Position numbers and translations under genes: made by a program. From NCBI GenBank assembly GCA_036403035.1, contig DASWRT010000086.1:1-46944 (forward strand): DNA of 46,944 bases. Reading direction: 5' to 3'. This DNA is from DASWRT01 sp036403035. Its GTDB lineage: Bacteria; Pseudomonadota; Alphaproteobacteria; ATCC43930; CGMCC-115725. The notes below the pieces were generated by a model. It was not told the origin of the DNA, ran no database searches, and saw nothing but the letters and a program-made list of their open reading frames with translations. Each line of letters opens with the position of its first letter. The stretch's first letter is position 1. Positions 14,516-23,297 of the stretch are shown piece by piece.

Positions 14516-17205
14516 GCCGCAACCTTTCGATGGGCGTTGAGCGTCGAGGAAAGCGACTGCAGCAGGGCGTCGCGGTCGAACTTCGCGACGTAGTCGGTGA
14601 AACCGACCTCGCGCCCGCGATGGAGGTCGCGATCCGTTGCATGCGAGGAGAGCGCGACAAGCGGCGTTTCGCGCCAGCGGCCGGACTCGCGAACCATCGC
14701 GGCGAACTCGAAGCCGCTCATGCCGGGCATTTCGATGTCGGAGATGATGACGTCGAAATCCTCCCCGGCGTCGCACAGGCCGAGCGCCCGATCCGCCGAG
14801 TCGACGGTGGTGACGTCGTAGCCGGAGACGGTGAGGAGCGGCGCCAGCATGTTGCGGAAGAATGGGCTGTCGTCGATCAGGAGCACCCGCCTGGCGACCG
14901 GCTCGGCCGAACCGAAGGCGCTCTCGGTCCGCGTCTTGAACCAGTCGTCGAAGGCCTGCATCAGGTAGTAGCCGGTGTCGATCACGTCGGTCGCCTTGCC
15001 GGCGATGATCGCGCTGCCGAGCAGGCCCGGCCGCTCCGACACCAGCTCGACCGAAAGCTTGTCCTCGACGATGTCGATGATCTCCTCGACGAGGAGCCCC
15101 ATCGTGCGCTCGTGATCGGCGAAGACGAGCACCGGCTGCCGGCCCTCGGCGGCAATCTCCGCCTCGGCGTCGATCGGCACCAGCGGCATCAGCTTGCCGC
15201 GGTACTGCACGACGGGCTTGCCGTTCGAATACTCGACCTGGGCGAGGTCGATCTCCTCCAGCCGCGCGACCAGCGACAGCGGGACGACCTTGGGTCCGCC
15301 CTCGCCGGCGCGGAACAGCAGTAGGCTCGACCGCTCGTCCTGGCCGGCGCTGTGGACGCCGGCAGCCGCCGCCTGATCGCGCACCGCGTGCTCGTCGATC
15401 GAGATCCGGCCGGTCGATGCGGCGATCCCGTTCGGGTCGAGGATCATGATGACGCTGCCGTCGCCGAGGATCGTGTTGCCGGAGAACATCGTGATGTCGC
15501 GCAGCAGCGGCGCCACCGGCTTGACGACGATCTCCTCGGTGTCGAACACGCGGTCGACGATGATGCCGAACGTGTAAGCGGCGACCTGGGCGACGACGAT
15601 GAACGCCTCGCCGCTGGCGGCGGCGGCCTCCGTCGCCTCGTCGGTGCCGAGCCGGAGCAGCTCGCGCAGCGAGACGAGCGGCAGCAACCGGTCGCGCAGG
15701 CGCAGCACCGCGGTATTGTTGAGCCGTTCGATCTTGTTCTCGGAATGCGCCGAGGCGCGCACCAGCTCGACCACGCTGATCTGCGGAATTGCAAACCGCT
15801 CGCCGGCGCACTCGACGATCAGCGCCGAGACGATCGCCAGCGTCAGCGGGATCTTGATGATGAAGGTCGAGCCCTTCCCTTCCTGGGTCTTCAGCTCGAT
15901 CGTGCCGCCGATCTTCTCGATGTTGGTCCGGACGACGTCCATGCCGACGCCGCGGCCGGACACGCTGGTGACCTGCGCGGCCGTCGAGAAGCCGGGCTTG
16001 AAGATGAACTGCTGGATCTGCTGATCCGACATCGTCGCCAGATCGGCCTCTGACGTGAGGCCGCTCGCCAGCGCCTTGCGCTTGATCTTCTCGATCGCGA
16101 GGCCGCGGCCGTCGTCGGCGATCTCGACGATGATGTGGCCGCCCTCGTGGTAGGCGTTGAGCGTGATGGTGCCGGTCTCGACCTTGCCGGCAGCGACGCG
16201 GTCGGCCGGCGGCTCGATGCCGTGGTCGCCCGAGTTGCGCACCATGTGCGTCAGCGGGTCCTTGATCATCTCCAGGACCTGACGGTCCAGCTCGGTCTCG
16301 GCGCCGAACATCTTGAGGTCGAGCTTCTTGCCGAGTTCGAGCGCGAGGTCGCGCACGAGGCGGGGCAGCTTCGACCAGGCGTTGCCGATCGGCTGCATGC
16401 GCGTCTTCATGACGCCTTCCTGCAGCTCGGTCGTGACGAGCGACAGGCGCTGCAAGGGCGCGGCGAACTCGCTCTCCTTCTGCGTGCGCAGGATCTGCAT
16501 CAACTGATTGCGGGTCAGCACCAGCTCGCTGACCATCGTCATCAGGTTTTCCAGCAGATCGACGTTCACGCGGATGCTCTGGCCGGCAATCGCCGATTCC
16601 TTGGCGTCGCCATTGCCGGCGCCGCCGTTCGCATTCGCGGGCGGTGGCGGCGGCGACGACGCGGCAGCCATCGCCGCCTTGGCGGCCGGCGACGCGACCG
16701 TCTCGACCACCTCTTCGACCGCGGCAGGGACCGGCTCGGACACCATGACCAATTCGACCGCTGCCGGCGCAGGCAGGGACGCAGCGGACGGCATGGCGAC
16801 CACGACCGGACCGGGCGCCGCCGCGCCGACGGAATCGGCGAGCGCGTTGAGGGTCACGATCAGCTTCGTGTCGTCGCCTTCCGGCTCGACCTCGTTCGCT
16901 TCGAGTTGGGCCATCAGCCACTTGATCCGGTCGAGCGACTCCAGCACGAGGCTGACCGCCGCAGCCGAGACCGGCAGTTCGCCATCGCGGATCTTGCCGA
17001 GAACGTTCTCCGACGCATGCGCGACCGCTTCGAGCCGCGGCAGGCCGAGGAACCCGCAAGTACCCTTGATGGTATGCACCAGACGGAAGATGTTGCTGAG
17101 CAGATCCGGGTTTTCGGGGTTCTGCTCCAGCCTGACCAGTTCAAGGTCGAGAACCGCAATGTTCTCCGTCGTTTCCGTCAGGAAGTCGCGCAGCAGATCA
17201 TCCAT
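14512..17205 (-). CDS. cheA: Chemotaxis histidine kinase CheA with C-terminal receiver
   Basis: 897-residue kinase heading the che operon. It has an Hpt domain with phospho-His44 (LVHTIKGTCGFLG), a long Ala/Pro-rich linker, a dimerisation domain (RVNVDLLENLMTMVSELVL), an HATPase domain with N box (VRNSGDHGIEPP), G1 (DDGRGLAIEKI) and G2 (GRGVGMDVV), a CheW-like regulatory domain, then an extra receiver domain at about 775-890 (LLIDDSPFFRN, ISDIEMPGMSGFEF). CheA-REC fusions occur in several alphaproteobacteria and may act as a phosphate sink. No CheY-binding P2 domain is clear in the linker. A CtrA-box-like sequence lies 85 bp upstream of the ATG. Confidence 0.97.
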   Translation of the reverse strand: MDDLLRDFLTETTENIAVLDLELVRLEQNPENPDLLSNIFRLVHTIKGTCGFLGLPRLEAVAHASENVLGKIRDGELPVSAAAVSLVLESLDRIKWLMAQLEANEVEPEGDDTKLIVTLNALADSVGAAAPGPVVVAMPSAASLPAPAAVELVMVSEPVPAAVEEVVETVASPAAKAAMAAASSPPPPPANANGGAGNGDAKESAIAGQSIRVNVDLLENLMTMVSELVLTRNQLMQILRTQKESEFAAPLQRLSLVTTELQEGVMKTRMQPIGNAWSKLPRLVRDLALELGKKLDLKMFGAETELDRQVLEMIKDPLTHMVRNSGDHGIEPPADRVAAGKVETGTITLNAYHEGGHIIVEIADDGRGLAIEKIKRKALASGLTSEADLATMSDQQIQQFIFKPGFSTAAQVTSVSGRGVGMDVVRTNIEKIGGTIELKTQEGKGSTFIIKIPLTLAIVSALIVECAGERFAIPQISVVELVRASAHSENKIERLNNTAVLRLRDRLLPLVSLRELLRLGTDEATEAAAASGEAFIVVAQVAAYTFGIIVDRVFDTEEIVVKPVAPLLRDITMFSGNTILGDGSVIMILDPNGIAASTGRISIDEHAVRDQAAAAGVHSAGQDERSSLLLFRAGEGGPKVVPLSLVARLEEIDLAQVEYSNGKPVVQYRGKLMPLVPIDAEAEIAAEGRQPVLVFADHERTMGLLVEEIIDIVEDKLSVELVSERPGLLGSAIIAGKATDVIDTGYYLMQAFDDWFKTRTESAFGSAEPVARRVLLIDDSPFFRNMLAPLLTVSGYDVTTVDSADRALGLCDAGEDFDVIISDIEMPGMSGFEFAAMVRESGRWRETPLVALSSHATDRDLHRGREVGFTDYVAKFDRDALLQSLSSTLNAHRKVAA

Positions 17206-17289
17206 CGCTATTCCCAGCCGTCAGATTGGTCTTGCCGCGGCGGCTGCGTCAGTCCGCTCAAGGCATGGGACGACGCTAAGGCGAATGGA

Positions 17290-17304
17290 TTAAGGAGGAG
17301 TTAG
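17290..17304 (-). promoter_or_regulatory. CtrA-box-like site upstream of cheA
   Basis: TTAA-GGAGGAG-TTAG, 7 of 8 consensus bases with correct spacing, 85 bp before the cheA ATG. The distance is nearly the same as the exact box in front of fliI (78 bp). This supports CtrA control of the chemotaxis operon. Confidence 0.6.
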
Positions 17305-17346
17305 CGTAGAAGTTGAGAGGATTTGCAGGTTTCTCGCCGGTTCCGA

Positions 17347-17964
17347 TCAACCTGCCGACGCGGTCAGCATCAGCTCGCCGCCGGGCGCCAGCGCGACCGT
17401 GAGCTGGGCGCCGAGCTGCTCGGCGAGCCGCGCGGTAAAATAGGGCTGGACGGTGCGCGAGGTCAGCTCGTCGACCGCAGCGTCCGGCCCGATCGCAACG
17501 CGCATCTCGGGGCTCGCGGTAACCGCATCGCCCGACGCCTTGACCTCAATGCCGGAAATGCCGTTGCGCAGCGGCCGGACGACGATCGTGCCGCCACGCG
17601 GCAGACAGTCCGCAGCGACCAGCACGAGGTTGCACGCAAGCTTCTGCCAGTCGAGAGGCAGCGTCGCCGCCTCCGGCGACCAAGTGCTTTCGATCTTGCC
17701 GTCCTCGAACAGCCCGGCCGCGAGCGTCCGCGCGTCCGGACCGCCACTGCCGCCGGAGCCGTAGGCGAAGCGATAGAACTGAAGCCGGCGGGCGGCCTTG
17801 CGGCCGCTCTGCCCGATCAGCTCCACGGCATCCTTGACGAACTCCGGATCATCCTCGCCGAGCAGCTCAACGCCATTGTTGATTGCACCGACGGGACTTA
17901 CCAGCTCATGGCAGAGTCGGGCGGAGAGGAGCTCCAGAACCCTTAAATCAACGGCAACGCGCAT
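17347..17964 (-). CDS. chpT: ChpT-type histidine phosphotransferase
   Basis: 205-residue protein with the ChpT pattern: LLSARLCHELVSPVGAINNG with phospho-His19 in a DHp helix, then a degenerate kinase-like C domain without ATP-binding boxes. In Caulobacter ChpT passes phosphate from CckA to CtrA and CpdR. Here it lies 6.2 kb from ctrA and immediately upstream of the cheA promoter on the same strand, so the substrate and its phosphodonor are encoded in one motility island. The ATG at 17964 has only a weak ribosome site. CckA is not in the window. Confidence 0.92.
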   Translation of the reverse strand: MRVAVDLRVLELLSARLCHELVSPVGAINNGVELLGEDDPEFVKDAVELIGQSGRKAARRLQFYRFAYGSGGSGGPDARTLAAGLFEDGKIESTWSPEAATLPLDWQKLACNLVLVAADCLPRGGTIVVRPLRNGISGIEVKASGDAVTASPEMRVAIGPDAAVDELTSRTVQPYFTARLAEQLGAQLTVALAPGGELMLTASAG

Positions 17965-18106
17965 CTATTCCGTCGCTTGCAGGTGCGTGCCCTCACGCAA
18001 TGTTCGGGCTCGTTTGGCGGGCCACTTATGATAATGGCGGTCCGCCTTCATAGAGGCAACACGCCTTTCGATCGCCCGATCCGATAACCGGATAACAGGA
18101 GACGTC

Positions 18107-18289
18107 ATGACCGAACACCTGGTTCCCGGCGAGCGCGTCCGGCACCCGGCCGAGCCCGACTGGGGCGTCGGCCAGATCCAGTCCGTGATCGGCACACGGG
18201 TGACAGTCAATTTCGAGCATGCCGGGAAAGTCGTCATCAACGCCGCGGTGATCCGCCTGGAACCGGTCGACATCGGGCATCAGCGCTGA
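18107..18289 (+). CDS. DUF3553 protein
   Basis: 60-residue protein with the typical DUF3553 sequence: RHPAEPDWGVGQIQSVIGTR, then VTVNFEHAGKVVIN. This is probably a small SH3/KOW-like beta barrel, as in the RNA polymerase-associated CarD/UvrD C-terminal domains; no experimental role is known to me. AGGAG lies 6 nt before the ATG. DUF3553 genes commonly sit beside chpT in alphaproteobacteria, as here (divergent, 142 bp apart). Confidence 0.9.
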   Translation: MTEHLVPGERVRHPAEPDWGVGQIQSVIGTRVTVNFEHAGKVVINAAVIRLEPVDIGHQR

Positions 18290-18346
18290 GCGCTGGAATT
18301 TCCGCCGTCGACGGCTTGTTACCCAGATATCGGTTCGGAGGCTGAG

Positions 18347-18466
18347 ATGGTACTGGCATTGCTGATAGGCGCCGCGGCGTGGCTCGGCGAAGCGTTCGCG
18401 ATCGGCCCGGCTCCGGTGCGGATCCCGGCGCGGATCCGGAAGCGCGGGCGGCATCGCCGCCACTGA
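18347..18466 (+). CDS. Possible 39-aa small membrane-associated peptide
   Basis: ATG 18347 with GGAGG (18337-18341) 5 nt upstream opens a 39-codon frame ending TGA 18464-18466. The product starts MVLALLIGAAAWLGEAFAIG, a hydrophobic helix, and ends in a strongly basic tail (IRKRGRHRRH). A hydrophobic N part with a basic C tail plus a good ribosome site favour a real small gene, but nothing is recognised and GC-rich DNA yields such frames by chance. Confidence 0.4.
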   Translation: MVLALLIGAAAWLGEAFAIGPAPVRIPARIRKRGRHRRH

Positions 18467-18509
18467 CCGCCGTCCCCGATAGAAGCTGCGGCTCTCGCCG
18501 GAACCGGCG

Positions 18510-19454
18510 TCAGCCGCCGTGGTCCGAGAGCCGCTGCCGGCGTCGGCGACGGTCGGCTGCCCGGTTCGACGGCGGTTCCGGAAAGGTCGTGGACAGGACA
18601 TCCCGCTCCAGCATCCGCCAGGCGCGGCGGCGCAGGCGCAGCCGATCCTCGAAGGCGGCAAGCCGGTCCGGCAGCACCGCGAGCGTCGCGCCCGGATCGG
18701 TCGGACAGAACTGCACGAGATTGTCGTTGAAGCCGCGCGGAGTCGCATAGAAGGTGCCGGAGATCTGCGCGCCGAGCAGCTCCGCGGCAGGCCGGTAGCG
18801 ATCAGAGTCGGCGAAATCCGCCCAGTTCGCCGCAAGGCAGCCGCCCGGCGCGAGGAGCGCCAGACAGCCCGTCCAGAAGTCCGCGTCGGCCGTCACCGCG
18901 CCGCCGGCATCGTAGAGGTCGACGAGGATCACGTCGTAGCGTTCGCCGGGCGCAGCGACAGCATCCGCCACGAATTTCCTGGCGTCGGCGACGACCACCG
19001 GACTGCGGACATGGAAATGCCGGCGTGCGAGATGGACGATCGCGGCCTCACGCTCGACGACGGTGACGCGGCAGGACGGGAGATGACTCGCGACGTACCG
19101 CAGCATCGCGCCGCCGCCGAGGCCGAGCAGCAGCGCCGAGCGCGGCAGCGGCGCGGCCGGCGTCGAGGGGACCAGCGCAAAGCTCGACGCCATCAGCCGC
19201 TCGTAGTGGAAGACGAGCTTCGCAGGGTGCAGCAGGCTCATCGCCGATTGCTGGGAAACGGTCGCACCGTCCCGTCCGACCGAGCAGAGATAGCGCAGAT
19301 AGTCCGAGCGGTACGGCGCATCGAGCACGACCAGCTCGCCGCCGAAGCGTCTCACCCGGCGCGCCTCGACCAGCTCGTACTCATCGCCGAAAAGCGGATT
19401 GAGCAGCACATCGAGGCGCGCGGCTTCCGCAGCAGCATTGCCGCTCCCTGTCAT
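18510..19454 (-). CDS. Spermidine synthase-like (aminopropyltransferase-fold) protein
   Basis: 314-residue protein with the SpeE/PABMT Rossmann fold: SALLLGLGGGAMLRYVASHL near residue 105 (nucleotide/SAM loop), an acidic VVEREAAIVHLARRHF after it, and DVILVDLYDAGG near 175. The N part (YELVEARRVRRFGGELVVLD) is the beta-strand domain of the family. Many such proteins in proteobacteria are not true polyamine synthases, and there are no speD or other polyamine genes nearby. ATG 19454 has AGGAG almost adjacent, so ATG 19475 is an alternative. It lies 58 bp downstream of mobA on the same strand. Confidence 0.8.
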   Translation of the reverse strand: MTGSGNAAAEAARLDVLLNPLFGDEYELVEARRVRRFGGELVVLDAPYRSDYLRYLCSVGRDGATVSQQSAMSLLHPAKLVFHYERLMASSFALVPSTPAAPLPRSALLLGLGGGAMLRYVASHLPSCRVTVVEREAAIVHLARRHFHVRSPVVVADARKFVADAVAAPGERYDVILVDLYDAGGAVTADADFWTGCLALLAPGGCLAANWADFADSDRYRPAAELLGAQISGTFYATPRGFNDNLVQFCPTDPGATLAVLPDRLAAFEDRLRLRRRAWRMLERDVLSTTFPEPPSNRAADRRRRRQRLSDHGG

Positions 19455-19512
19455 CTCCTGTCCGGTCCGGGGCATGGGGCGGCGCGCGTCGCGAACGGTC
19501 AGACCTGCGGTC

Positions 19513-20139
19513 TCAAATACCGCCCTCGCCCCGCGCCAGCAACGCCTCCGCCTCGGCGAGATCCTCCGGGCGGTTGGCATTGAAGAACGGGTCGCAGGGC
19601 TCCGCCGGGAACTCCACCACGGAGAGGCGATGGCGGGCCGTCCAGACGTCGACCTTGCGCACGTCCTCGTCGACCAGCGCATGCCGCAGGTCGTCGCGCA
19701 GCCGCACCGGCCAGAGCGCGAAGACGGGGTGCGCCCGCCCGGCCGACGCGGCGCAGGCGATATCGGCGCCGCCGTCGGCGACCGCGCCGGCCAGCCGCGC
19801 CACGAGATCGGCCGGCAGGAACGGCGCGTCAGTCGCGAAGCTCGCGACGTGCGAGCAGCCGGGCACGGCCTCGGCCGCCCAATCGAGGCCGGCGAGAACG
19901 CCGGCAAGCGGACCCGGATAGCCGGCGACGCCGTCCGGCACGACCGGCAGCCCGAAGGAAGCAAAGCGCGCCGGATCACCGTTGGCGTTGAGCGCGAGCG
20001 CACCGGGCGCGACCTGCGGCCGGGCGCGCGCGATCACGCGCTCCAGGATCGTCGCGCCGCCGATCCGGCGCAGCGGCTTGTCGCCGCCGCCCATGCGGCG
20101 GGCAAGGCCGCCGGCGAGCAGAATTCCAGCGACCTTCAC
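19513..20139 (-). CDS. mobA: Molybdenum cofactor guanylyltransferase MobA
   Basis: 208-residue nucleotidyltransferase that joins GMP to Mo-molybdopterin to form the MGD cofactor of DMSO-reductase-family enzymes, such as formate dehydrogenase. The N terminus ILLAGGLARRMGGGDKPL is the GTP-binding signature; FATDAPFLP is the metal-binding Asp motif; NANRPEDLAEAE is near the C end. The GTG at 20139 overlaps the fdhD stop (GTGA), so the two are translationally coupled. Both serve molybdenum enzymes, supporting the assignment. Confidence 0.95.
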   Translation of the reverse strand: MKVAGILLAGGLARRMGGGDKPLRRIGGATILERVIARARPQVAPGALALNANGDPARFASFGLPVVPDGVAGYPGPLAGVLAGLDWAAEAVPGCSHVASFATDAPFLPADLVARLAGAVADGGADIACAASAGRAHPVFALWPVRLRDDLRHALVDEDVRKVDVWTARHRLSVVEFPAEPCDPFFNANRPEDLAEAEALLARGEGGI

Positions 20140-21026
20140 GCCGCGTCCTCCTCTCCCTCCCCGCGGCCGGCCTTGCGCCGATGACCCGGCGCCTCCTCGC
20201 CGACCGCGGCAGGGTCGCCGTCGAACACGATGCGGTGCGTGCCGGACAGCGCGACGAAGCGCTTGCCCTTGGCCCGGCCGATCAGCGTCAGGCCGGCCTG
20301 CCGCGCCAGATCGACACCCCAGGCGGTGAAGCCCGAACGCGAAACGAGGATCGGAATCCGCATCTGCACGGTCTTGATCACCATCTCGGAGGTGAGCCGG
20401 CCGGTCGTGTAGAAGATCTTGCCCTCAGGGGAAACGCCGTTGAGATGCATATAGCCGGCGATCTTGTCGATCGCGTTGTGGCGGCCGACATCCTCCATAT
20501 AGAGGAGCGGCCGGTCCTCCTCGCACAACACGCAGCCGTGGATCGCGCCGGCCGCGAGGTAGAGGCTCGGCGCGGTGTTGATCTTACGGGTCAGCGCATA
20601 GAGCCAGGAGGTGCGGAGGACGGCATCGTCGGGCAGCCGGACCTCCTCGAACTTCTCCATCAGGTCGCCGAACACCGTGCCCTGGGCGCAGCCCGAGGTC
20701 AGCGTCTTCTTGCGCAGCTTCTTCTCGAAATCGGTCCGGCGCCCGGTCCGGACGACGACGGTGCCGAGATCGTCGTCGTAGTCGACGCCGGTGACCCGGT
20801 CGTCGGCGCGCAGCATGTTCTGATTGATGAGATAGCCGACGGCGAGCCAGTCCGGATGGTCGCCGATCGTCATCATCGTGACGATCTCCTGCCCGTTGAG
20901 GAACAGGGTGAGCGGCCGCTCGACGACGACCGAGGTCTCGACCTCGCGGCCCTCGTGGTCGATGCCGGCGACGCGGCTGGTCAGCCTTGCGTCTTCCGGG
21001 TCGGGTCGTACGGTAAATTCCTGCAC
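20136..21026 (-). CDS. fdhD: Formate dehydrogenase accessory sulfurtransferase FdhD
   Basis: 296-residue protein that inserts sulfur in the Mo cofactor of formate dehydrogenase. Key stretches: LTLFLNGQEIVTMMTIGDHP, LTSGCAQGTVFGDL with the catalytic loop cysteine (a single Cys rather than the CxxC of E. coli), CEEDRPLLYMEDVGRHNAIDK, and FYTTGRLTSEMVIK. GTG 21026 gives the family length; the frame is open further but overlaps the divergent kinase gene with unconserved residues. The C-terminal 40 residues are Glu/Arg-rich. No formate dehydrogenase structural gene is in the window. Confidence 0.93.
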   Translation of the reverse strand: MQEFTVRPDPEDARLTSRVAGIDHEGREVETSVVVERPLTLFLNGQEIVTMMTIGDHPDWLAVGYLINQNMLRADDRVTGVDYDDDLGTVVVRTGRRTDFEKKLRKKTLTSGCAQGTVFGDLMEKFEEVRLPDDAVLRTSWLYALTRKINTAPSLYLAAGAIHGCVLCEEDRPLLYMEDVGRHNAIDKIAGYMHLNGVSPEGKIFYTTGRLTSEMVIKTVQMRIPILVSRSGFTAWGVDLARQAGLTLIGRAKGKRFVALSGTHRIVFDGDPAAVGEEAPGHRRKAGRGEGEEDAA

Positions 21027-21128
21027 GCGAGCGATGATGGGGGCGCGGCGCGCGCGCCGCAAGGGCCGGAACGGCGCGGATCGGAGCGACTCGGTCGGCC
21101 CCCTTCCGGTCTTCCTCCCTTTTATCGC

Positions 21129-21156
21129 TTGTCGCCGGACGTCGCTGTCGTACAAT
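21129..21156 (+). promoter_or_regulatory. Candidate sigma-70 promoter for the histidine kinase gene
   Basis: TTGTCG, 16-bp spacer, TACAAT (5 of 6 for the -10). The predicted start would be about 100 bp before the kinase ATG. It lies in the fdhD-kinase divergent space. Confidence 0.35.
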
Positions 21157-21264
21157 GGCAGCGAAATCACCTTTTGGGCAACTCCGAGGGGAGCGCATGT
21201 TGCACGCGGTAGACGCGCGCCAGCCGAGCGACAGACTCGCCGTTCGGCAAAACTCCTCGCAGGC

Positions 21265-22185
21265 ATGAACAAGACATCGACGTCCATCGCCGCGACGGTC
21301 GACCCGGTATCGCAGGGCTACCCGCCTGCGCTCGGGTGGAACGACCATGCCGTCCCGGCCGCCGACCGTACCCTCGCGGCTCAGCTCGCGGCGGAACTGG
21401 CCGAGGCGAAGCGGCACGTTGCACGGCTCGAGGCCCAGCTTGACGAAGCGCGCACGGCGAGCGAGCGCAAGACATCATTCGTCGCGATGATGAGCCACGA
21501 GCTGAGGACGCCGCTCAACGCGATCATCGGCTTCTCCGATGCGGCGCTGCGCGAGATCCGCGGGCCGCTGCCGCCGGCCTACCGCGACTACGTCCAGGAC
21601 ATCCGCAACGCCGGCCAGTATCTCGCCGAACTGATCGACAGCGCGCTCGACGCCGCGCGACTCGAAGGCGGGCACGTGCCGCTTGCGACGCGCCCGGTCT
21701 CCGCGCGGCTGCTGATCGCCGAGGCGCGTTCGATCATTGCGATGCGCGCCGAACAGGAAGGCATCGATATCGGGCCGGTCCAGATCACCGGAGACTGGCT
21801 GCTCAAGGCCGACCCGGTCCGCGCCCGCCAGATCTTCGTCAACCTGCTGACCAACGCGATCAAGTTCACGCCGTCGGGCGGCCGGATCGGCGTCGACGTC
21901 AGCCGGGTCGTCGGCGAGACGATCGACATCGCGGTATGGGATACCGGGATCGGCATCGACACCGACCACCAGCCGCGGATCTTCGACGCCTTCTATCAGG
22001 TGCCCGGCAGCGAGATCCGCGCCGGCAGCAAAGGTGCCGGACTCGGCCTTGCGATATCGCGGCAGCTCGCCCACGCGATGGGCGGCGACATTCTGCTGCA
22101 GAGCGAACCGTCGCAGGGCTCACGCTTCATCGTCCGCCTGCCGCTGTTCCGGGAAACGGACGCCGCGGCGGCGCTCGGCCGTTGA
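21265..22185 (+). CDS. Soluble sensor histidine kinase (HisKA-HATPase)
   Basis: 306-residue kinase without membrane segments. Residues 30-70 form a coiled coil (LAAELAEAKRHVARLEAQL), followed by the H box FVAMMSHELRTPLNAIIGFS, N box FVNLLTNAIKFTPSGG, G1 VWDTGIGID, F box FDAFYQV and G2 KGAGLGLAISRQL. There is no PAS, GAF or periplasmic domain, so the input is unclear; it may need a partner protein. No response regulator is adjacent. It stands alone between fdhD (divergent) and moaA, 112 bp downstream, and could share regulation with molybdenum genes, though position alone is weak evidence. The ATG 21265 lacks a good ribosome site. Confidence 0.9.
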   Translation: MNKTSTSIAATVDPVSQGYPPALGWNDHAVPAADRTLAAQLAAELAEAKRHVARLEAQLDEARTASERKTSFVAMMSHELRTPLNAIIGFSDAALREIRGPLPPAYRDYVQDIRNAGQYLAELIDSALDAARLEGGHVPLATRPVSARLLIAEARSIIAMRAEQEGIDIGPVQITGDWLLKADPVRARQIFVNLLTNAIKFTPSGGRIGVDVSRVVGETIDIAVWDTGIGIDTDHQPRIFDAFYQVPGSEIRAGSKGAGLGLAISRQLAHAMGGDILLQSEPSQGSRFIVRLPLFRETDAAAALGR

Positions 22186-22297
22186 ACGCCTGTCGCACGC
22201 ATCTTGACATCGCAGCCGCCTGCCGACACTTGAGCACCTAGGGTGCCGTTGGCGCGCTAGTTCGCCGGGCGGTCCGGCGGTACCGGGACGGGCGGAG

Positions 22298-23296
22298 ATG
22301 ATCGATCCATTCGGACGGCGGGTGACGTATCTGCGGGTCTCGGTGACGGACCGCTGCGACTTCCGTTGCGTCTACTGCATGGCGGAGGACATGACGTTCC
22401 TCCCGAAGTCCGAGATCCTTACGCTGGAGGAGCTGGACCGGGTGTGCAGCGCCTTCGTGCGCATGGGCGTCGAGAAGCTGCGGCTGACCGGCGGCGAGCC
22501 GCTGGTCCGGCGCAACGTCATGAGCCTGTTCCGCTCGCTCGGCCGGCACCTCGACGGCGGCGCCCTAAAGGAACTGACGCTGACCACCAACGGCAGCCAG
22601 CTCGCCCGGTTCGCCGACGAACTCGCCGCGTGCGGGGTGCGGCGCGTCAACGTTTCGCTCGACACGCTCGACCCGGCGACGTTCCGCGCGTTGACGCGCT
22701 GGGGCCGGCTGGAGCAGGTGATGGAGGGGCTGGAGGCGGCGAAGCGCGCCGGGCTCGCGGTCAAGATCAACGCGGTGGCGCTCAAGGGCATCAACGACGG
22801 CGAGGCCGCGGACCGGCTGATCGCGTGGTGCGGCGAGCAGGGCTTCGACCTCGTGTTCATCGAGGTGATGCCGATGGGCGAGATCGGCGGTTCTGATGGA
22901 CGCCTCGGTCAGTACCTGCCGCTCTCGGTCCTGCGCTCACAGATCCAGCGCCGCTGGACGCTCGACGAGAGCGACTACCGCACCGGCGGTCCGGCGCGCT
23001 ACACGACGGTTCGCGAGACCGGGCAGCGGATGGGCTTCATCACGCCGCTCACGCACAATTTCTGCGAGAGCTGCAACCGGGTGCGGCTGACCTGCACCGG
23101 CACGCTGTACATGTGCCTCGGCCAGGAGGACGCCGCCGACTTGCGGACGCCGCTGCGCCGCGCCGAGTGCGACGGGCCGCTGGAGGATGCGATCCTGGAA
23201 GCGATCGGCCGCAAGCCGCGGGGGCACGATTTCATCATCGACCGCCGGCACAACCGACCAGCCGTGGCCCGGCACATGAGCGTCACCGGCGGGTGA
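22298..23296 (+). CDS. moaA: GTP 3',8-cyclase MoaA
   Basis: 332-residue radical-SAM enzyme for the first step of molybdopterin synthesis. The SAM cluster motif CDFRCVYC has Cys at 20, 24 and 27; the C-terminal second cluster is C-x2-C-x13-C (CESCNRVRL...MC); the chain ends in Gly-Gly, which MoaA needs for activity. GGEPLVRRN is the SAM-binding GGE motif. The family length is about 330. The stop is 1 bp before the nadK start, implying a two-gene operon. Together with mobA and fdhD it makes a molybdenum-cofactor group, though moaC, moaD, moaE and mog are absent here. Confidence 0.97.
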   Translation: MIDPFGRRVTYLRVSVTDRCDFRCVYCMAEDMTFLPKSEILTLEELDRVCSAFVRMGVEKLRLTGGEPLVRRNVMSLFRSLGRHLDGGALKELTLTTNGSQLARFADELAACGVRRVNVSLDTLDPATFRALTRWGRLEQVMEGLEAAKRAGLAVKINAVALKGINDGEAADRLIAWCGEQGFDLVFIEVMPMGEIGGSDGRLGQYLPLSVLRSQIQRRWTLDESDYRTGGPARYTTVRETGQRMGFITPLTHNFCESCNRVRLTCTGTLYMCLGQEDAADLRTPLRRAECDGPLEDAILEAIGRKPRGHDFIIDRRHNRPAVARHMSVTGG

Positions 23297-23297
23297 C

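Noticed and set aside
13979..17059. 1026-codon open frame running through cheA in the cheW frame
   Set aside because: The upstream part is Arg-rich nonsense in a second frame of cheA; only its last 178 codons are CheW.
18303..18314. GCCGTCGACGGC palindrome after the DUF3553 gene as terminator
   Set aside because: Too short to leave a loop and no T-run; such palindromes are frequent in this composition.
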